DNA of 64,000 nucleotides, from NCBI RefSeq assembly GCF_003721435.2, contig NZ_CP054585.1, positions 2,604,001-2,668,000 of the forward strand, read 5' to 3'. The notes beneath the pieces were generated by a model that was not told where the DNA came from, did no database searches, and saw only the letters and a program-made list of their open reading frames with translations. Positions 41,493-49,341 of the stretch are shown here, one piece after another. The first letter of the stretch is position 1; the number at the start of each line of letters is the position of its first letter. Source of the DNA: Halorubrum sp. CBA1229 (GTDB lineage Archaea > Halobacteriota > Halobacteria > Halobacteriales > Haloferacaceae). A program made the position numbers and the translations under genes.

Positions 41493-42125
41493 TCAGCTTC
41501 CGGCGCCGTTGCCGCCGTTGCCGCCGTTGCCGCCGTTGGTGGCGCTCCCCTCCGGCACCTCAACGATCGTCTGCTCGAGGACGCCGAGGAGCTTCTTCAC
41601 CCCCTCAGGCGCCTCGACGGACCCCGCCTGGACGTGGACCTGCTGATCGTACGTCCGCTCGACCTCCTGTGAGCGGCTGCTCTTGCGCTGGTAACTGGAG
41701 TTCACCGACCACTCCGTCCGGCCGGTGAACCAGCCCTGTTTCCCCTTGTTCTCGACTTCCAGGTTGAACTCGTCCGAGACCTCGTACGTCTGCAGCGAAT
41801 TCAGCTTGACGTTGAAGTCCACGGTGACCTGCTCGACCTCGAAGTACGGGACGTTGGTCAACAGCAGGAACGGGATCGTGATCGTGTGGCTCTTGAGCGT
41901 GCTGTCGCCGCTCTCTTCGTCGATAACCTCTTTCTCGTAGCTGAACTCGACCATCCGGGGCGACTTCTCGCCGTTCTCGCCCTCGGTGAAACCCACGTCC
42001 TTGATGAACTGGGCCGCGGCTTCGGACGCGTCGGTGTTGGCTTTCACCGCCGCGATCAGTGGGCCCCCGATGATCGACTGGTACGGGATGTTCCCCAACT
42101 CGGCCGGGAAGTTCGGATTCGGCAT
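41493..42125 (-). CDS. DUF2589 domain protein A
   Basis: 210 residues. IPYQSIIGGPLIAAVKANTDASEAAAQFIKDVGF (read in two parts) matches the DUF2589 signature with SxIGGPLxA; VEFSYEKEVID and IPFLLLTNVPYFEVEQVTVDFNVKLNS are the characteristic beta strands. The C-terminus is Gly/Asn-rich (NGGNGGNGGNGAGS). First gene of the four-gene operon. No signal peptide or membrane helix, so cytoplasmic or in a particle. Function of the family is unknown to me. Confidence 0.8.
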   Translation of the reverse strand: MPNPNFPAELGNIPYQSIIGGPLIAAVKANTDASEAAAQFIKDVGFTEGENGEKSPRMVEFSYEKEVIDEESGDSTLKSHTITIPFLLLTNVPYFEVEQVTVDFNVKLNSLQTYEVSDEFNLEVENKGKQGWFTGRTEWSVNSSYQRKSSRSQEVERTYDQQVHVQAGSVEAPEGVKKLLGVLEQTIVEVPEGSATNGGNGGNGGNGAGS

Positions 42126-42443
42126 GGTTCAAGTTGGAAAATTAATCCTTTTATGTTTAAATGTATGGAGGTGAGTGAAAGTGTAACAAACCCCCCACGT
42201 ATTTCGCCGCTTCAGAGGGTACTCACCTTCGGAATCGGATGACGGCGTGGAGCGCATGGCGGTCCCACACGGCGATCACAGCCGCTCGTGAAAACGTGGG
42301 TTCGCTCGCTCGGCAAGAAGGATCGGCGACGGAATCGCTGGTCCTGTCGCTCGGGGTTTGAAATGCGGGAGACTTGAACAGTACAAGAACGAAATTAGAT
42401 TCCCCAAATCAATATTTGGTTATCGTTTTACTCTCCCCGGCAC
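42126..42443. other. Intergenic boundary between the DUF2589 cluster and the AT-rich island
   Basis: 318 bases without a credible gene. The left end holds the DUF2589 promoter. From about 42370 rightward the sequence turns AT-rich and stays so to about 45,330. No intact tRNA end, integrase or inverted repeat was recognised at this edge. Confidence 0.5.
42150..42163 (-). promoter_or_regulatory. Promoter-like box of the DUF2589 operon
   Basis: On the minus strand, CATTTAAACATAA lies about 25-38 bases before the ATG at 42125, consistent with a near-leaderless transcript for the whole cluster. Confidence 0.45.
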
Positions 42444-42929
42444 TCAATAGCGCTTGCGTGTCATCCAGAAATTAGACGGCGTGACCTCCACTACCATTAG
42501 GCAAAAAGTAATGAGAATGAGCGCCCCGATACGTGTTCCCCGATATGGTAAGAGAACTCCTCCCGAGAACGCGCCAAGAAAGGCGAGTGCACCCAGCCAG
42601 CCACTCCCTTCCACCATCTTGCCGACTCCAAATAGCAGCTCCAGCACTGTGCCTATCTGAACGGTCGGAGACAAGACACCCACATACTCTGAGCGAAGGA
42701 GAGTAGATAGCGGGACCAGCTCGGCGGCTAGCGTACTCATCGGTGCAAGACCAATCCCCACTACGATTCCATTTGCTACTACTACTGATGTCAGCACCCG
42801 TTTTTGTACATCTGGGGTAGTGACAGTCACCGCGCTTCCGAAAACTGAGGTCAAAAGAAGCGCCGCAAAACCCCCGATTACCACGTCTTGAATCGCTTGA
42901 ACAGATTCTACCCCTGCAACATGTGACAT
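42444..42929 (-). CDS. Four-helix membrane protein in the AT-rich island
   Basis: 161 residues with about four hydrophobic segments (VVIGGFAALLLTSVFGSAV, VVVANGIVVGIGLAPM, LGALAFLGAFSGGVLLP, IGALILITFCLMVVEV). Base composition is distinctly lower in GC than the flanking chromosome. No family recognised; not acidic. Possibly horizontally acquired together with the amidase next to it. Confidence 0.6.
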   Translation of the reverse strand: MSHVAGVESVQAIQDVVIGGFAALLLTSVFGSAVTVTTPDVQKRVLTSVVVANGIVVGIGLAPMSTLAAELVPLSTLLRSEYVGVLSPTVQIGTVLELLFGVGKMVEGSGWLGALAFLGAFSGGVLLPYRGTRIGALILITFCLMVVEVTPSNFWMTRKRY

Positions 42930-43177
42930 AATTATCGTTCAAATTATTTTTTCTCACCGGTTCTTTCTACTGATGATGGCTTGCTGATTAGATCATCTGT
43001 ATTGAGCGATTTGCGGGTCGCCTGTACTGACCTATCGGAATTGGTCTGTGTGAATAATGTGTTATAGCAATATAATCAATACAAATATAAGATATTAGTG
43101 TAATTTGTGTTGTTACCCACGATGTTGTATGATATTAGAACTAAATTTTTAATTCTCTCTTCTGACTTTGCGAGTGA

Positions 43178-44965
43178 ATGTCATACAATATGGCATCTGA
43201 GAAAGCGCAAAACGTGTTGAACCGCCGGAATGTCCTCAAACTAGCCGGAGTAGCCAGCCTCGCCGGTTTCACCAGCCAAAGCGTAGCGGGAAACAAGCCA
43301 GACAATCCCGGAACAGGACCACAGAATTCATTCGAGCCACTTGAAGCGACGGTTGCCGATATTCGTCAATCTATCACCAACCGTCAAGCCACAGCAGAAT
43401 CAATCACGAAACAGTATTTAGAACGTATCGACGCGTACGACGACGCGCTGAACGCCATCATCACGGTCAACGACCAAGCGATCGAGCGGGCTCAAACACT
43501 AGACGACAAGTTCGAGGAATCAGGACTCGTCGGGCCGCTCCACGGTGTTCCGTTAGTACTGAAAGATAATAATGACACGGCGGAGCTCCCGACGACTGGT
43601 GGGTCACTTTCGCTAGAAGACTCGGTTCCGCCCGATGACGCGTTCATCGTGAGCGAACTTCGCTCGGCAGGAGCGATCGTTGTAGCGAAAGCCAACCTTC
43701 ACGAATACGCTCTCGGCTACGAGACGGTTAGTTCACTTGGAGGACAAACGCGGAATCCGTACGCCCTTGGTCGTGTCCCCGGAGGTTCCAGCGGCGGTAC
43801 CGGTGCCGCGATCGGGGCCAACTTCGGTGTTCTCGGCACAGGTACCGACACCTGCGGGTCAGTACGTGTCCCGGCGGCATTCAATAACGCCGTTGGAATC
43901 CGACCGACAATCGGTCTCGTGAGCCGAGATGGGATCATCCCGCTCATCTTATCACAAGATACTGCCGGTCCGATAACGCGAACAGTCGAAGATGCCGCGA
44001 TCATGCTTGAAGTCATGGCAGGATACGACCCGTCTGACCCGGTGACAGCACGCGGAGCAGACGAAATCCCGTCAGCAAGTGAGCCGCCGTACGGACCCGG
44101 AAAAGGAGCCGGGCCATCCAGCAACCGAGGTGAAGGACCGTTCCCCACAGGCGGCTATGCACAGTTTTTGAACGAAGACGGGCTCGAAAACGCACGTATC
44201 GGCGTCCTTCGACAGTTGTTCGGCGCTGATGAGGACGCCGAAGAAGGCGCTTCAGCAGATGCGGCACAGGTCACAGCCGTTGTTGACGACGCTCTCAACG
44301 ACATGGCTGCCAGCGGCGCCACTATCGTGGACCCTGTCGAAATCTCCGATCTTGAGGCACTTGTTGAGGACGCCAGCACACCATTCTTGAAAGAATTCAA
44401 ACGAGATCTCAACAATTACTTCGACAGTCTCGGTGTTGACGCTGCAGTAGACTCTGTAACCGAACTCGCGGAGTCCGACGAGTACGCTTGTGCAATCGCC
44501 GACACCATCCGCGGCGCAGCAGACGCTGAGGTAGAGGATTTAGAAAACGATCCGGACTACGAGAGCGCATTCAAAGGGAAATACGACTTAGTGAATGCTA
44601 TCGAACAGGTGCTCGCTGATGAAGATCTTGATGCGATCCTATACCCAACCGTGTCCCGAACGATCGTCGAGGTTGGTGGTGATCAAGAAGGACCGAACTG
44701 CGATCTCAGTGCGGTGTCCGGGTTGCCGGCAATCACGGTTCCTGGGGGATTCACCGACAAGGACGAGCTCCCCGTGGGTATTGAAATGCTTGGACGAGAA
44801 TTTGCTGAGCCGACGCTGATTGAACTCGGATACGCATACGAGCAAGCAACGCAGAACCGGCGGCAGCCTGACCAATTCGGGGCACTCCCTACCGAATCAA
44901 TCTCAGTTCCAAACCCCGATTTCACCGTTGATAAAGCAACTGACGGCTGTAGTTCAGAAGAATAA
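43178..44965 (+). CDS. Tat-exported amidase (amidase signature family)
   Basis: 595 residues. The N-terminus has a twin-arginine signal (NRRNVLKLAGVASLAGFTSQSVAG). The Ser-cisSer-Lys triad regions are visible: VLKDNNDT (Lys), GGSSGGTGAAIG (cis-Ser) and GTDTCGSVRVPA (Ser). Cleaves amides outside the cell; substrate unknown. A roughly 60-residue insert rich in Gly/Pro/Ser occurs near residue 300. GC content is lower than most genes here. ATG at 43178 or 43190; the TATA-like AAATTTTTAA lies ~33 bases upstream. Confidence 0.9.
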   Translation: MSYNMASEKAQNVLNRRNVLKLAGVASLAGFTSQSVAGNKPDNPGTGPQNSFEPLEATVADIRQSITNRQATAESITKQYLERIDAYDDALNAIITVNDQAIERAQTLDDKFEESGLVGPLHGVPLVLKDNNDTAELPTTGGSLSLEDSVPPDDAFIVSELRSAGAIVVAKANLHEYALGYETVSSLGGQTRNPYALGRVPGGSSGGTGAAIGANFGVLGTGTDTCGSVRVPAAFNNAVGIRPTIGLVSRDGIIPLILSQDTAGPITRTVEDAAIMLEVMAGYDPSDPVTARGADEIPSASEPPYGPGKGAGPSSNRGEGPFPTGGYAQFLNEDGLENARIGVLRQLFGADEDAEEGASADAAQVTAVVDDALNDMAASGATIVDPVEISDLEALVEDASTPFLKEFKRDLNNYFDSLGVDAAVDSVTELAESDEYACAIADTIRGAADAEVEDLENDPDYESAFKGKYDLVNAIEQVLADEDLDAILYPTVSRTIVEVGGDQEGPNCDLSAVSGLPAITVPGGFTDKDELPVGIEMLGREFAEPTLIELGYAYEQATQNRRQPDQFGALPTESISVPNPDFTVDKATDGCSSEE

Positions 44966-45330
44966 CACGCAACGCCAACATAGGATATTGGGACAGTTCA
45001 CTCACTTCGTGCTCATCAGTAAGCGTGTGCTGTCCGTATAATTCGCACGCGATACCTGTTCGACTCCAGACGAAATCCTATGATGACGGGAACTCACGGA
45101 TGCGACGCGATTCGAATCAACCACGGCAGTGCGTGGCTGTGACGTCGGAGACGACGCTGTGTTGCGGTTCCGTCGGCTCCAGAATGGATGCGGGAGAAGT
45201 GGGCCGGCACGAATATTGAATCACGGTCGCAAATCGAAGATTTGCTCCCTGATTCAAATTCGCGCCCTAGCAGTTTCACGCCCACTACGGACTCCTCGCT
45301 AGCCCTCGTCGTTGCGAAGTGGGGTGAAAA
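44966..45330. other. Non-coding region between the amidase and tRNA-Pro
   Basis: 365 bases, no supported gene. It contains a degenerate copy of the tRNA-Pro 3' end in a long imperfect inverted repeat (45201-45267). Short open frames here lack protein-like composition. Confidence 0.5.
45201..45267. repeat. Degenerate tRNA-Pro 3'-end copy within an imperfect inverted repeat, possible relic attachment site
   Basis: GGGCCGGCACGAATATTGAATC at 45201 matches GGGCCGGCACGAATTTGAATC at 45332 (the tRNA-Pro 3' part) with one inserted A. An inverted half (GATTCAAATTCGCGCCC, 45251-45267) follows, around a perfect GCAAATC-GAA-GATTTGC hairpin. Duplicated tRNA ends commonly mark integration by tyrosine recombinases, but no integrase is present. 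Confidence 0.55.
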
Positions 45331-45403
45331 TGGGCCGGCACGAATTTGAATCGTGGTTACGGCCACCCGAAGGCCGAAGGATACCAAGCTACCCCACCGG
45401 CCC
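45331..45403 (-). tRNA. tRNA-Pro (anticodon CGG)
   Basis: Minus strand. Acceptor arms GGGCCGG and CCGGCCC pair fully with discriminator A. D arm includes GGGTAGCTTGGTATCC; the anticodon stem-loop is CGGCC-TTCGGGT-GGCCG (anticodon CGG); the T arm is CACGA-TTCAAAT-TCGTG. No intron. Length 73 without CCA. A TATA-like TTAAAAGA lies ~25-33 bases upstream on the minus strand. The 3' end faces the AT-rich island. Confidence 0.95.
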
Positions 45404-45499
45404 GCACTCGACAGAAGGCCGTTCGTTCTTTTAACCTTTCCGAAAGCCGGGGACACCGACCGTCTCGTCGACCGTCCGATCCTCCACCGAACGGCCGGC

Positions 45500-46012
45500 T
45501 CACGCCTCGAAGTACCGGTCGCGGTGCTTCCGGCAGCCGGGGTTGAACGCGGCGCCGCAGCGCGGACAGGCGTCGTCGTCGGGCTTCGCCCGACTGCCAG
45601 AGGCGCGTTTCGTCTCGCTGTCACCGGACGAAGCCCGGTTGCCCGAGGGACCCTGTCCCTCGCTGTCGTCGGGCTTCGCCCGACTGCCAGAGGCGCGTTG
45701 CGCCTCTCCGTCGCCGTCGAGGTACTCGCGGGCGGAAATCGTCGTTCCGCAAACCCCGCACAGCACCGCGGGCTCGTCGAAGCGGCCGCGGGGCCACGGT
45801 TCGGCCTCGTGGTCGGTCGCGGCCTCGTGGCAGGCGTCGCAGGGGTAGTACGCCTCGCAGCAGCCGAACCGGAGCGCGATCACGTCGACGGAGTCGTCCC
45901 AGTGCGCGCAGCGCGTCTCGGGGTCGACGGCGACCCCCCGCAGCGGGACCGCGAACCGGTCGTCTGTCGCGGGCGGGGTCGTGGTCCGGCGCTCAGTAGG
46001 ACTCGTAGCCAT
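45500..46012 (-). CDS. CHY-type zinc finger protein with expanded double-hairpin repeats
   Basis: 170 residues. The CHY domain has CAHWDD, FGCCEAYYPCDACHEAATDH and VLCGVCGTTISAREYL; a C-terminal zinc knuckle CPRCGAAFNPGCRKHRDRYFE follows. Between them, about 45 residues (SEAQRASGSRAKPDD-type units) are encoded by three tandem 45-base double-hairpin repeats (45578-45712). CHY fingers bind three zinc ions and act in redox or proteostasis roles elsewhere; role here unknown. Start at 46012 overlaps the TrmY gene by 20 bases, so they are coupled. Confidence 0.82.
   Translation of the reverse strand: MATSPTERRTTTPPATDDRFAVPLRGVAVDPETRCAHWDDSVDVIALRFGCCEAYYPCDACHEAATDHEAEPWPRGRFDEPAVLCGVCGTTISAREYLDGDGEAQRASGSRAKPDDSEGQGPSGNRASSGDSETKRASGSRAKPDDDACPRCGAAFNPGCRKHRDRYFEA
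45578..45712 (-). repeat. Three tandem 45-base double-hairpin coding repeats
   Basis: Units at 45578, 45623 and 45668. Each has two 17-base palindromes with 3-base loops. First-hairpin arms are GTCGGGC/GCCCGAC in units 1 and 3 and ACCGGAC/GCCCGGT in unit 2. Second-hairpin arms are GAGGCGC/GCGCCTC in unit 3, a decayed version in unit 1 and GAGGGAC/GTCCCTC in unit 2. They encode 15-residue units resembling SEGQGPSGNRASSGD and SETKRASGSRAKPDD. A related single unit sits in pspA. Confidence 0.92.
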
Positions 46013-46613
46013 CGGTGTCGAGCCAGTTGTGGACGACGGAGACGGTGTGATCGGCGTGGAGCAGTTCGGGACCGACGCGCACGCGGCGCTCCGCGCGCTC
46101 CGCGAGCAGTTCCGCTTCCTCGTCGGTGAAATCGCGATGGTCCGAGAGCACGAACACGGGATCCGTCGGGGGCGCGGCCTCGACGAGGGGGTCGCCGCCC
46201 TCGTGGAGCTGGACGAGCGTCGGGTCGCCCGTCGAGCCCGCGGCGCCGCCGTCGAGCAGCCGATCGAGGGTCGCTTCGAGCCCCATCCGCCGGAGCTCGA
46301 CGCCCGGCGAGACGTCGGCGGGCATGTGGCCGATGGCGTCCGCCTTCGCGGCGAGCGCGTCGCGCATCCGGGCGGCGACGTTGCGCTCGTCCGGGTGGAG
46401 GTGCCGGAGGCTGTCCGCGTCGAAGGTGACCGTGAGCTCGTCGGCGACGACGAGGTGAACGCGCACGGACTCCCGGATCCCGTGCGAGAGGAAGACGCCG
46501 GTCGCGACGCACCGACAGAGCAGGTCGAGCCGCCCCGCACCGGGGAGGTCTGACAGCGAGACGGCGTCCGGATCGGTCGGCGTCTCGTGACCGATGACGA
46601 CGAACTGGCGCAT
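45993..46613 (-). CDS. trmY: tRNA (pseudouridine(54)-N1)-methyltransferase
   Basis: 206 residues, SPOUT fold. MRQFVVIGHETPTDPDAVSL at the N-terminus, HGIRESVRVHLVV, LRHLHPDERNVAARMRDAL and the C-terminal knot PVFVLSDHRDFTDEEAELL match TrmY. Forms m1-pseudouridine at position 54 of archaeal tRNAs using S-adenosylmethionine. The stop overlaps the CHY gene by 20 bases. Confidence 0.96.
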   Translation of the reverse strand: MRQFVVIGHETPTDPDAVSLSDLPGAGRLDLLCRCVATGVFLSHGIRESVRVHLVVADELTVTFDADSLRHLHPDERNVAARMRDALAAKADAIGHMPADVSPGVELRRMGLEATLDRLLDGGAAGSTGDPTLVQLHEGGDPLVEAAPPTDPVFVLSDHRDFTDEEAELLAERAERRVRVGPELLHADHTVSVVHNWLDTDGYESY

Positions 46614-46664
46614 GCGTCCGGGTCGACCCGGACCCTGATAAGGACCGCGACCGGAGGTGACGGT

Positions 46665-46808
46665 ATGAGCGTCGCCGGACTCTGTCAGGTGTGCGAGGCG
46701 GCACCGGCCCGCCACGGCTGCCCGCGGTGCGGGCGCGCCGTCTGCGACGACCACTGGGTCGACGCCGCGGGCGCCTGCACGGTCTGCGTGCAGGGGCGCC
46801 AGCAGTGA
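46665..46808 (+). CDS. Small zinc-finger protein (B-box/HIT-like)
   Basis: 47 residues: CQVCEAAPARHGCPRCGRAVCDDHW and CTVC give a CxxC-CxxC-CxxH-CxxC pattern as in small B-box or HIT-type zinc fingers. A strong Shine-Dalgarno GGAGGTGA sits five bases before the ATG at 46665, unusual here where leaderless genes dominate, and it fixes the start. Divergent from TrmY by 51 bases. Function unknown. Confidence 0.75.
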   Translation: MSVAGLCQVCEAAPARHGCPRCGRAVCDDHWVDAAGACTVCVQGRQQ

Positions 46809-46846
46809 GGGTACGGGGACGCCGACAGCGACCCGACGCGGTCTCT

Positions 46847-47677
46847 CTACCGGTGTCGGTTCAGCCGCTTTTTGAGTCGCTTCGCGGCGTCGCCGGCGGC
46901 GCCGAAGTACGTCGCCTCGTCGCCGGGGCGGGTCGACTCCTCGCCGGCGAAGATGATCCCGCGAGAGGAGTTGACGAGCCCGACGTCGACCGCGGCGTCC
47001 GGGCGGGTCGCGAGCCCGTGCTCGACCGCGGCCTCCGCGTCGCCGCCCTGCGCGCCGACGCCGGGGACGAGGAAGGGGATCTCGGGGACGATCTCGCGGA
47101 CCTCCGCCAGCTCCTCGGGCGCGGTCGCGCCGACCACGAGCCCGACGTTGCCGTTGCCGTTCCACACGTCCGCGAGCGCCGCGACGCGCTCGTAGAGAGG
47201 CTCGCCGGAGGCGAGTTCGAGGTCTTGGAGGTCGCTCCCGCCGGGGTTCGAGGTGCGACAGAGGACGAACACCCCCTTCTCCGCGCGGTCGAAGAACGGC
47301 TGGAGAGAGTCGCGGCCGAGGTACGGGTTCACGGTGATCGCGTCGGCGTCGTCGAGCGCCGCGGCGTACTGGCGGGTGGTGTTGCCGATGTCGGCGCGCT
47401 TGGCGTCCAGCAGGACCGGCACGTCCTTGCCGTGAGCGTAGGCGATCGTCTCCCGGAGCGCGCGCCAGCCGTCGGCGTCCTCGTAGAACGCGGCGTTCGG
47501 CTTGTAGCAGGCGGCGTGTTCGTGGGTCGCGTCGATGACTCGGCGGTTGAACGCCCAGCGCGGCAGGTCGGCGTCGGCGACGAAGTCGGGGAGCCGGCTC
47601 GGGTCCGGGTCGAGGCCGACCGAGACGACGCTGTCCGTCGACTCGATCCGGGCCGCGAGCGTCTCGAAGAAGCTCAT
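46847..47677 (-). CDS. pyrF: Orotidine 5'-phosphate decarboxylase
   Basis: 276 residues, long-type OMP decarboxylase. [22 protein letters not shown] and [19 protein letters not shown] (the DxKxxD catalytic array) are clear; GVGAQGGD and the C-terminal [10 protein letters not shown] phosphate-binding segment follow. Last step of UMP synthesis. The ATG at 47677 was chosen over an in-frame ATG three codons upstream. Confidence 0.96.
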   Translation of the reverse strand: MSFFETLAARIESTDSVVSVGLDPDPSRLPDFVADADLPRWAFNRRVIDATHEHAACYKPNAAFYEDADGWRALRETIAYAHGKDVPVLLDAKRADIGNTTRQYAAALDDADAITVNPYLGRDSLQPFFDRAEKGVFVLCRTSNPGGSDLQDLELASGEPLYERVAALADVWNGNGNVGLVVGATAPEELAEVREIVPEIPFLVPGVGAQGGDAEAAVEHGLATRPDAAVDVGLVNSSRGIIFAGEESTRPGDEATYFGAAGDAAKRLKKRLNRHR

Positions 47678-47743
47678 GGCACCCACTGCGGCCGGGGGCG
47701 CGCTAAACGTTGCGTTCCGCCCGAGCGTCTCGCTCGGGGTGCG

Positions 47744-48472
47744 TCACTCGCCCGGAGCGACCGGGCGGCTGTGCCCGGCGCACGCCGTGATCGTCCCCCG
47801 CAGGTACCGCGCTTCCGTCAGCGTCTCCGAGTTGTCCGCGAGCGCCCGCCTGGCGGCCGTCGTCCGCGCGTCGAGCCGCGCGAGCGGGTCGTCTCCGTCC
47901 ACGTCGAACAGCCGCCCGTTCAGGCGGGCGAACGCTGAGAGCGCGGCGTTCGCGGGGCGACTCCCCCGCGGCGCGAACGCGGCGACGACGACGCTGTCGG
48001 CCAAGTCGCACCAGTCGCTCACGACCGCGTACGGGTCCGGGAACAGCGACGTGACGAACGTCGCGAGCACCGCGTCGGCCGACCGGATCGGCGGGTCGGT
48101 CGCGTCCCCCCGCACGAACTCGACGTTCTCCCACCCCCGGCGCCCCGCCAGCCCTCGCGCCCGGTCGAGCATCGCGCCGGTGATGTCGACGCCGACGACC
48201 CGTCCCGTCGGCCCCACGGCCGCCCGAAGTGCCGGGACGTTGACGCCGGGCCCGCAGCCGAACTCGACGACGGTGTCGCCGGGGTCGAGGTCGAGCGCCC
48301 GCACGCAGCCGGCCCGCACGCCCCCGACCGAGGCGGTCGCCCGCGCGAACCAGTCGTAGACCCGCGCCCACGCGGCGTACCCTCGCTGGATCCGGTAGGT
48401 GGGGGGCTCGTCTCCGGGCGGCTCCTCTCCCGGCTCCGGCGGCGACCGCGGCCGCCGACGGTCTCGGGTCAC
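47744..48472 (-). CDS. Class I SAM-dependent methyltransferase
   Basis: 242 residues from a GTG start. [20 protein letters not shown] is SAM motif [15 protein letters not shown] motif [13 protein letters not shown] the acidic motif III. The N-terminal [18 protein letters not shown] segment is typical of UbiE/COQ5-like methyltransferases. Substrate unknown. The GTG overlaps the stop of the upstream gene as GTGA, so they form a translationally coupled pair. Confidence 0.85.
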   Translation of the reverse strand: MTRDRRRPRSPPEPGEEPPGDEPPTYRIQRGYAAWARVYDWFARATASVGGVRAGCVRALDLDPGDTVVEFGCGPGVNVPALRAAVGPTGRVVGVDITGAMLDRARGLAGRRGWENVEFVRGDATDPPIRSADAVLATFVTSLFPDPYAVVSDWCDLADSVVVAAFAPRGSRPANAALSAFARLNGRLFDVDGDDPLARLDARTTAARRALADNSETLTEARYLRGTITACAGHSRPVAPGE

Positions 48473-49251
48473 GGCGGGGCTCGCACGGCCGCGGGAGCGG
48501 TCTTCGGCCACCACAGCTCCGGGCCGTCGCGCGCGACGGTGGAGTAACACCGATCGCTCCCGTCGCAGTCCCGCGGGCGCTGGTAGTCGATCCCCCGCTC
48601 CGCGAGGTAGGTCACGTAGCCGTCGTCGACGCGGTCGAGCTTCTCGTGACACACCCACTTCTCCCCGTAGACCCCGGCGCCGACGTTCCGGTACGGACAG
48701 GTGAATTCCGTCCGCTCCGCGCCGGCCTCGCTGTCCGTCTCGTCGATGTCGACGCCGACCGACCGGTACGCGAGCCGGAGCCGCCGGACGACGCGCTCGG
48801 GGGACGACGCGCCGAGGAAGAGGCCGTGCGCGAGGACGTAGCCGAAGCCGTGAAGCAGCCGCTCGAGGCGCGTCAGGTCGTCGGGGTCGTCGTCCAGCAG
48901 CGACCGCAGCGTCGCGTACCACCCCGCGATCTCCGTCACCGCCGCGGCCGCCTCGTCGGCCGCCACGAGCGCCCGCCGCTTCTCCGGGAGCGGCGCGGCG
49001 CCGTCCGAGAGCCGGAACGACGGCACCGCCTCGACGTGTTCGAGCACGTCCTCGCGGAGGACGTCGCCCGCAGCGTACGAGTCCGTCAGCTCCGTGAGCT
49101 CGGGGTACCACTCGCGCGTCAGCCTGCCGTACGTCCCGTCGAGGAGGTCGTCGATCCGGTCGGCCGCGCCGGGATCGATCGGTTCGGAGTCGGCCGCCGC
49201 GGGGAACGCGTCGACGACCCGCCGGAGTTCGGCGGGGTCCGGTCCTGCCAT
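48469..49251 (-). CDS. Cysteine-motif protein coupled to a methyltransferase, function unknown
   Basis: 260 residues, acidic and helical. The C-terminal third holds FTCPYRNVGAGVYGEKWVCH and, about 25 residues on, RDCDGSDRCYST: four cysteines plus a histidine that could bind zinc or an Fe-S cluster. No family recognised. GTGA overlap with the downstream methyltransferase suggests they act on the same substrate. Start at MAGPDPAEL (49251); a longer upstream frame is basic and not credible. Confidence 0.7.
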   Translation of the reverse strand: MAGPDPAELRRVVDAFPAAADSEPIDPGAADRIDDLLDGTYGRLTREWYPELTELTDSYAAGDVLREDVLEHVEAVPSFRLSDGAAPLPEKRRALVAADEAAAAVTEIAGWYATLRSLLDDDPDDLTRLERLLHGFGYVLAHGLFLGASSPERVVRRLRLAYRSVGVDIDETDSEAGAERTEFTCPYRNVGAGVYGEKWVCHEKLDRVDDGYVTYLAERGIDYQRPRDCDGSDRCYSTVARDGPELWWPKTAPAAVRAPP

Positions 49252-49341
49252 GGTGTCACGTGGCGGGCGACGGCCTTGAATACGCATGTTGCCGAGGACG
49301 CGCTCGGCGACTCCGGCGACGGTGCCGGCCCCGAGGCCCGC

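Noticed and set aside
42365-42400. Remnant of a tRNA 3' end at the left border of the AT-rich island (GCGGGAGACTTGAAC)
   Set aside because: It resembles a tRNA T arm only superficially; no stem pairs and no match to a tRNA in the window.
44013-44267. Minus-strand frames within the amidase gene
   Set aside because: Basic shadow frames opposite conserved amidase sequence; no promoter or family support.
45025-45219. Small frame downstream of the amidase
   Set aside because: Composition and codon use are not protein-like, and it runs into the tRNA-related inverted repeat.
45201-45267. Second tRNA gene on the minus strand
   Set aside because: No acceptor pairing, no anticodon stem-loop of normal size and no D arm; only fragments of the tRNA-Pro 3' part are present.
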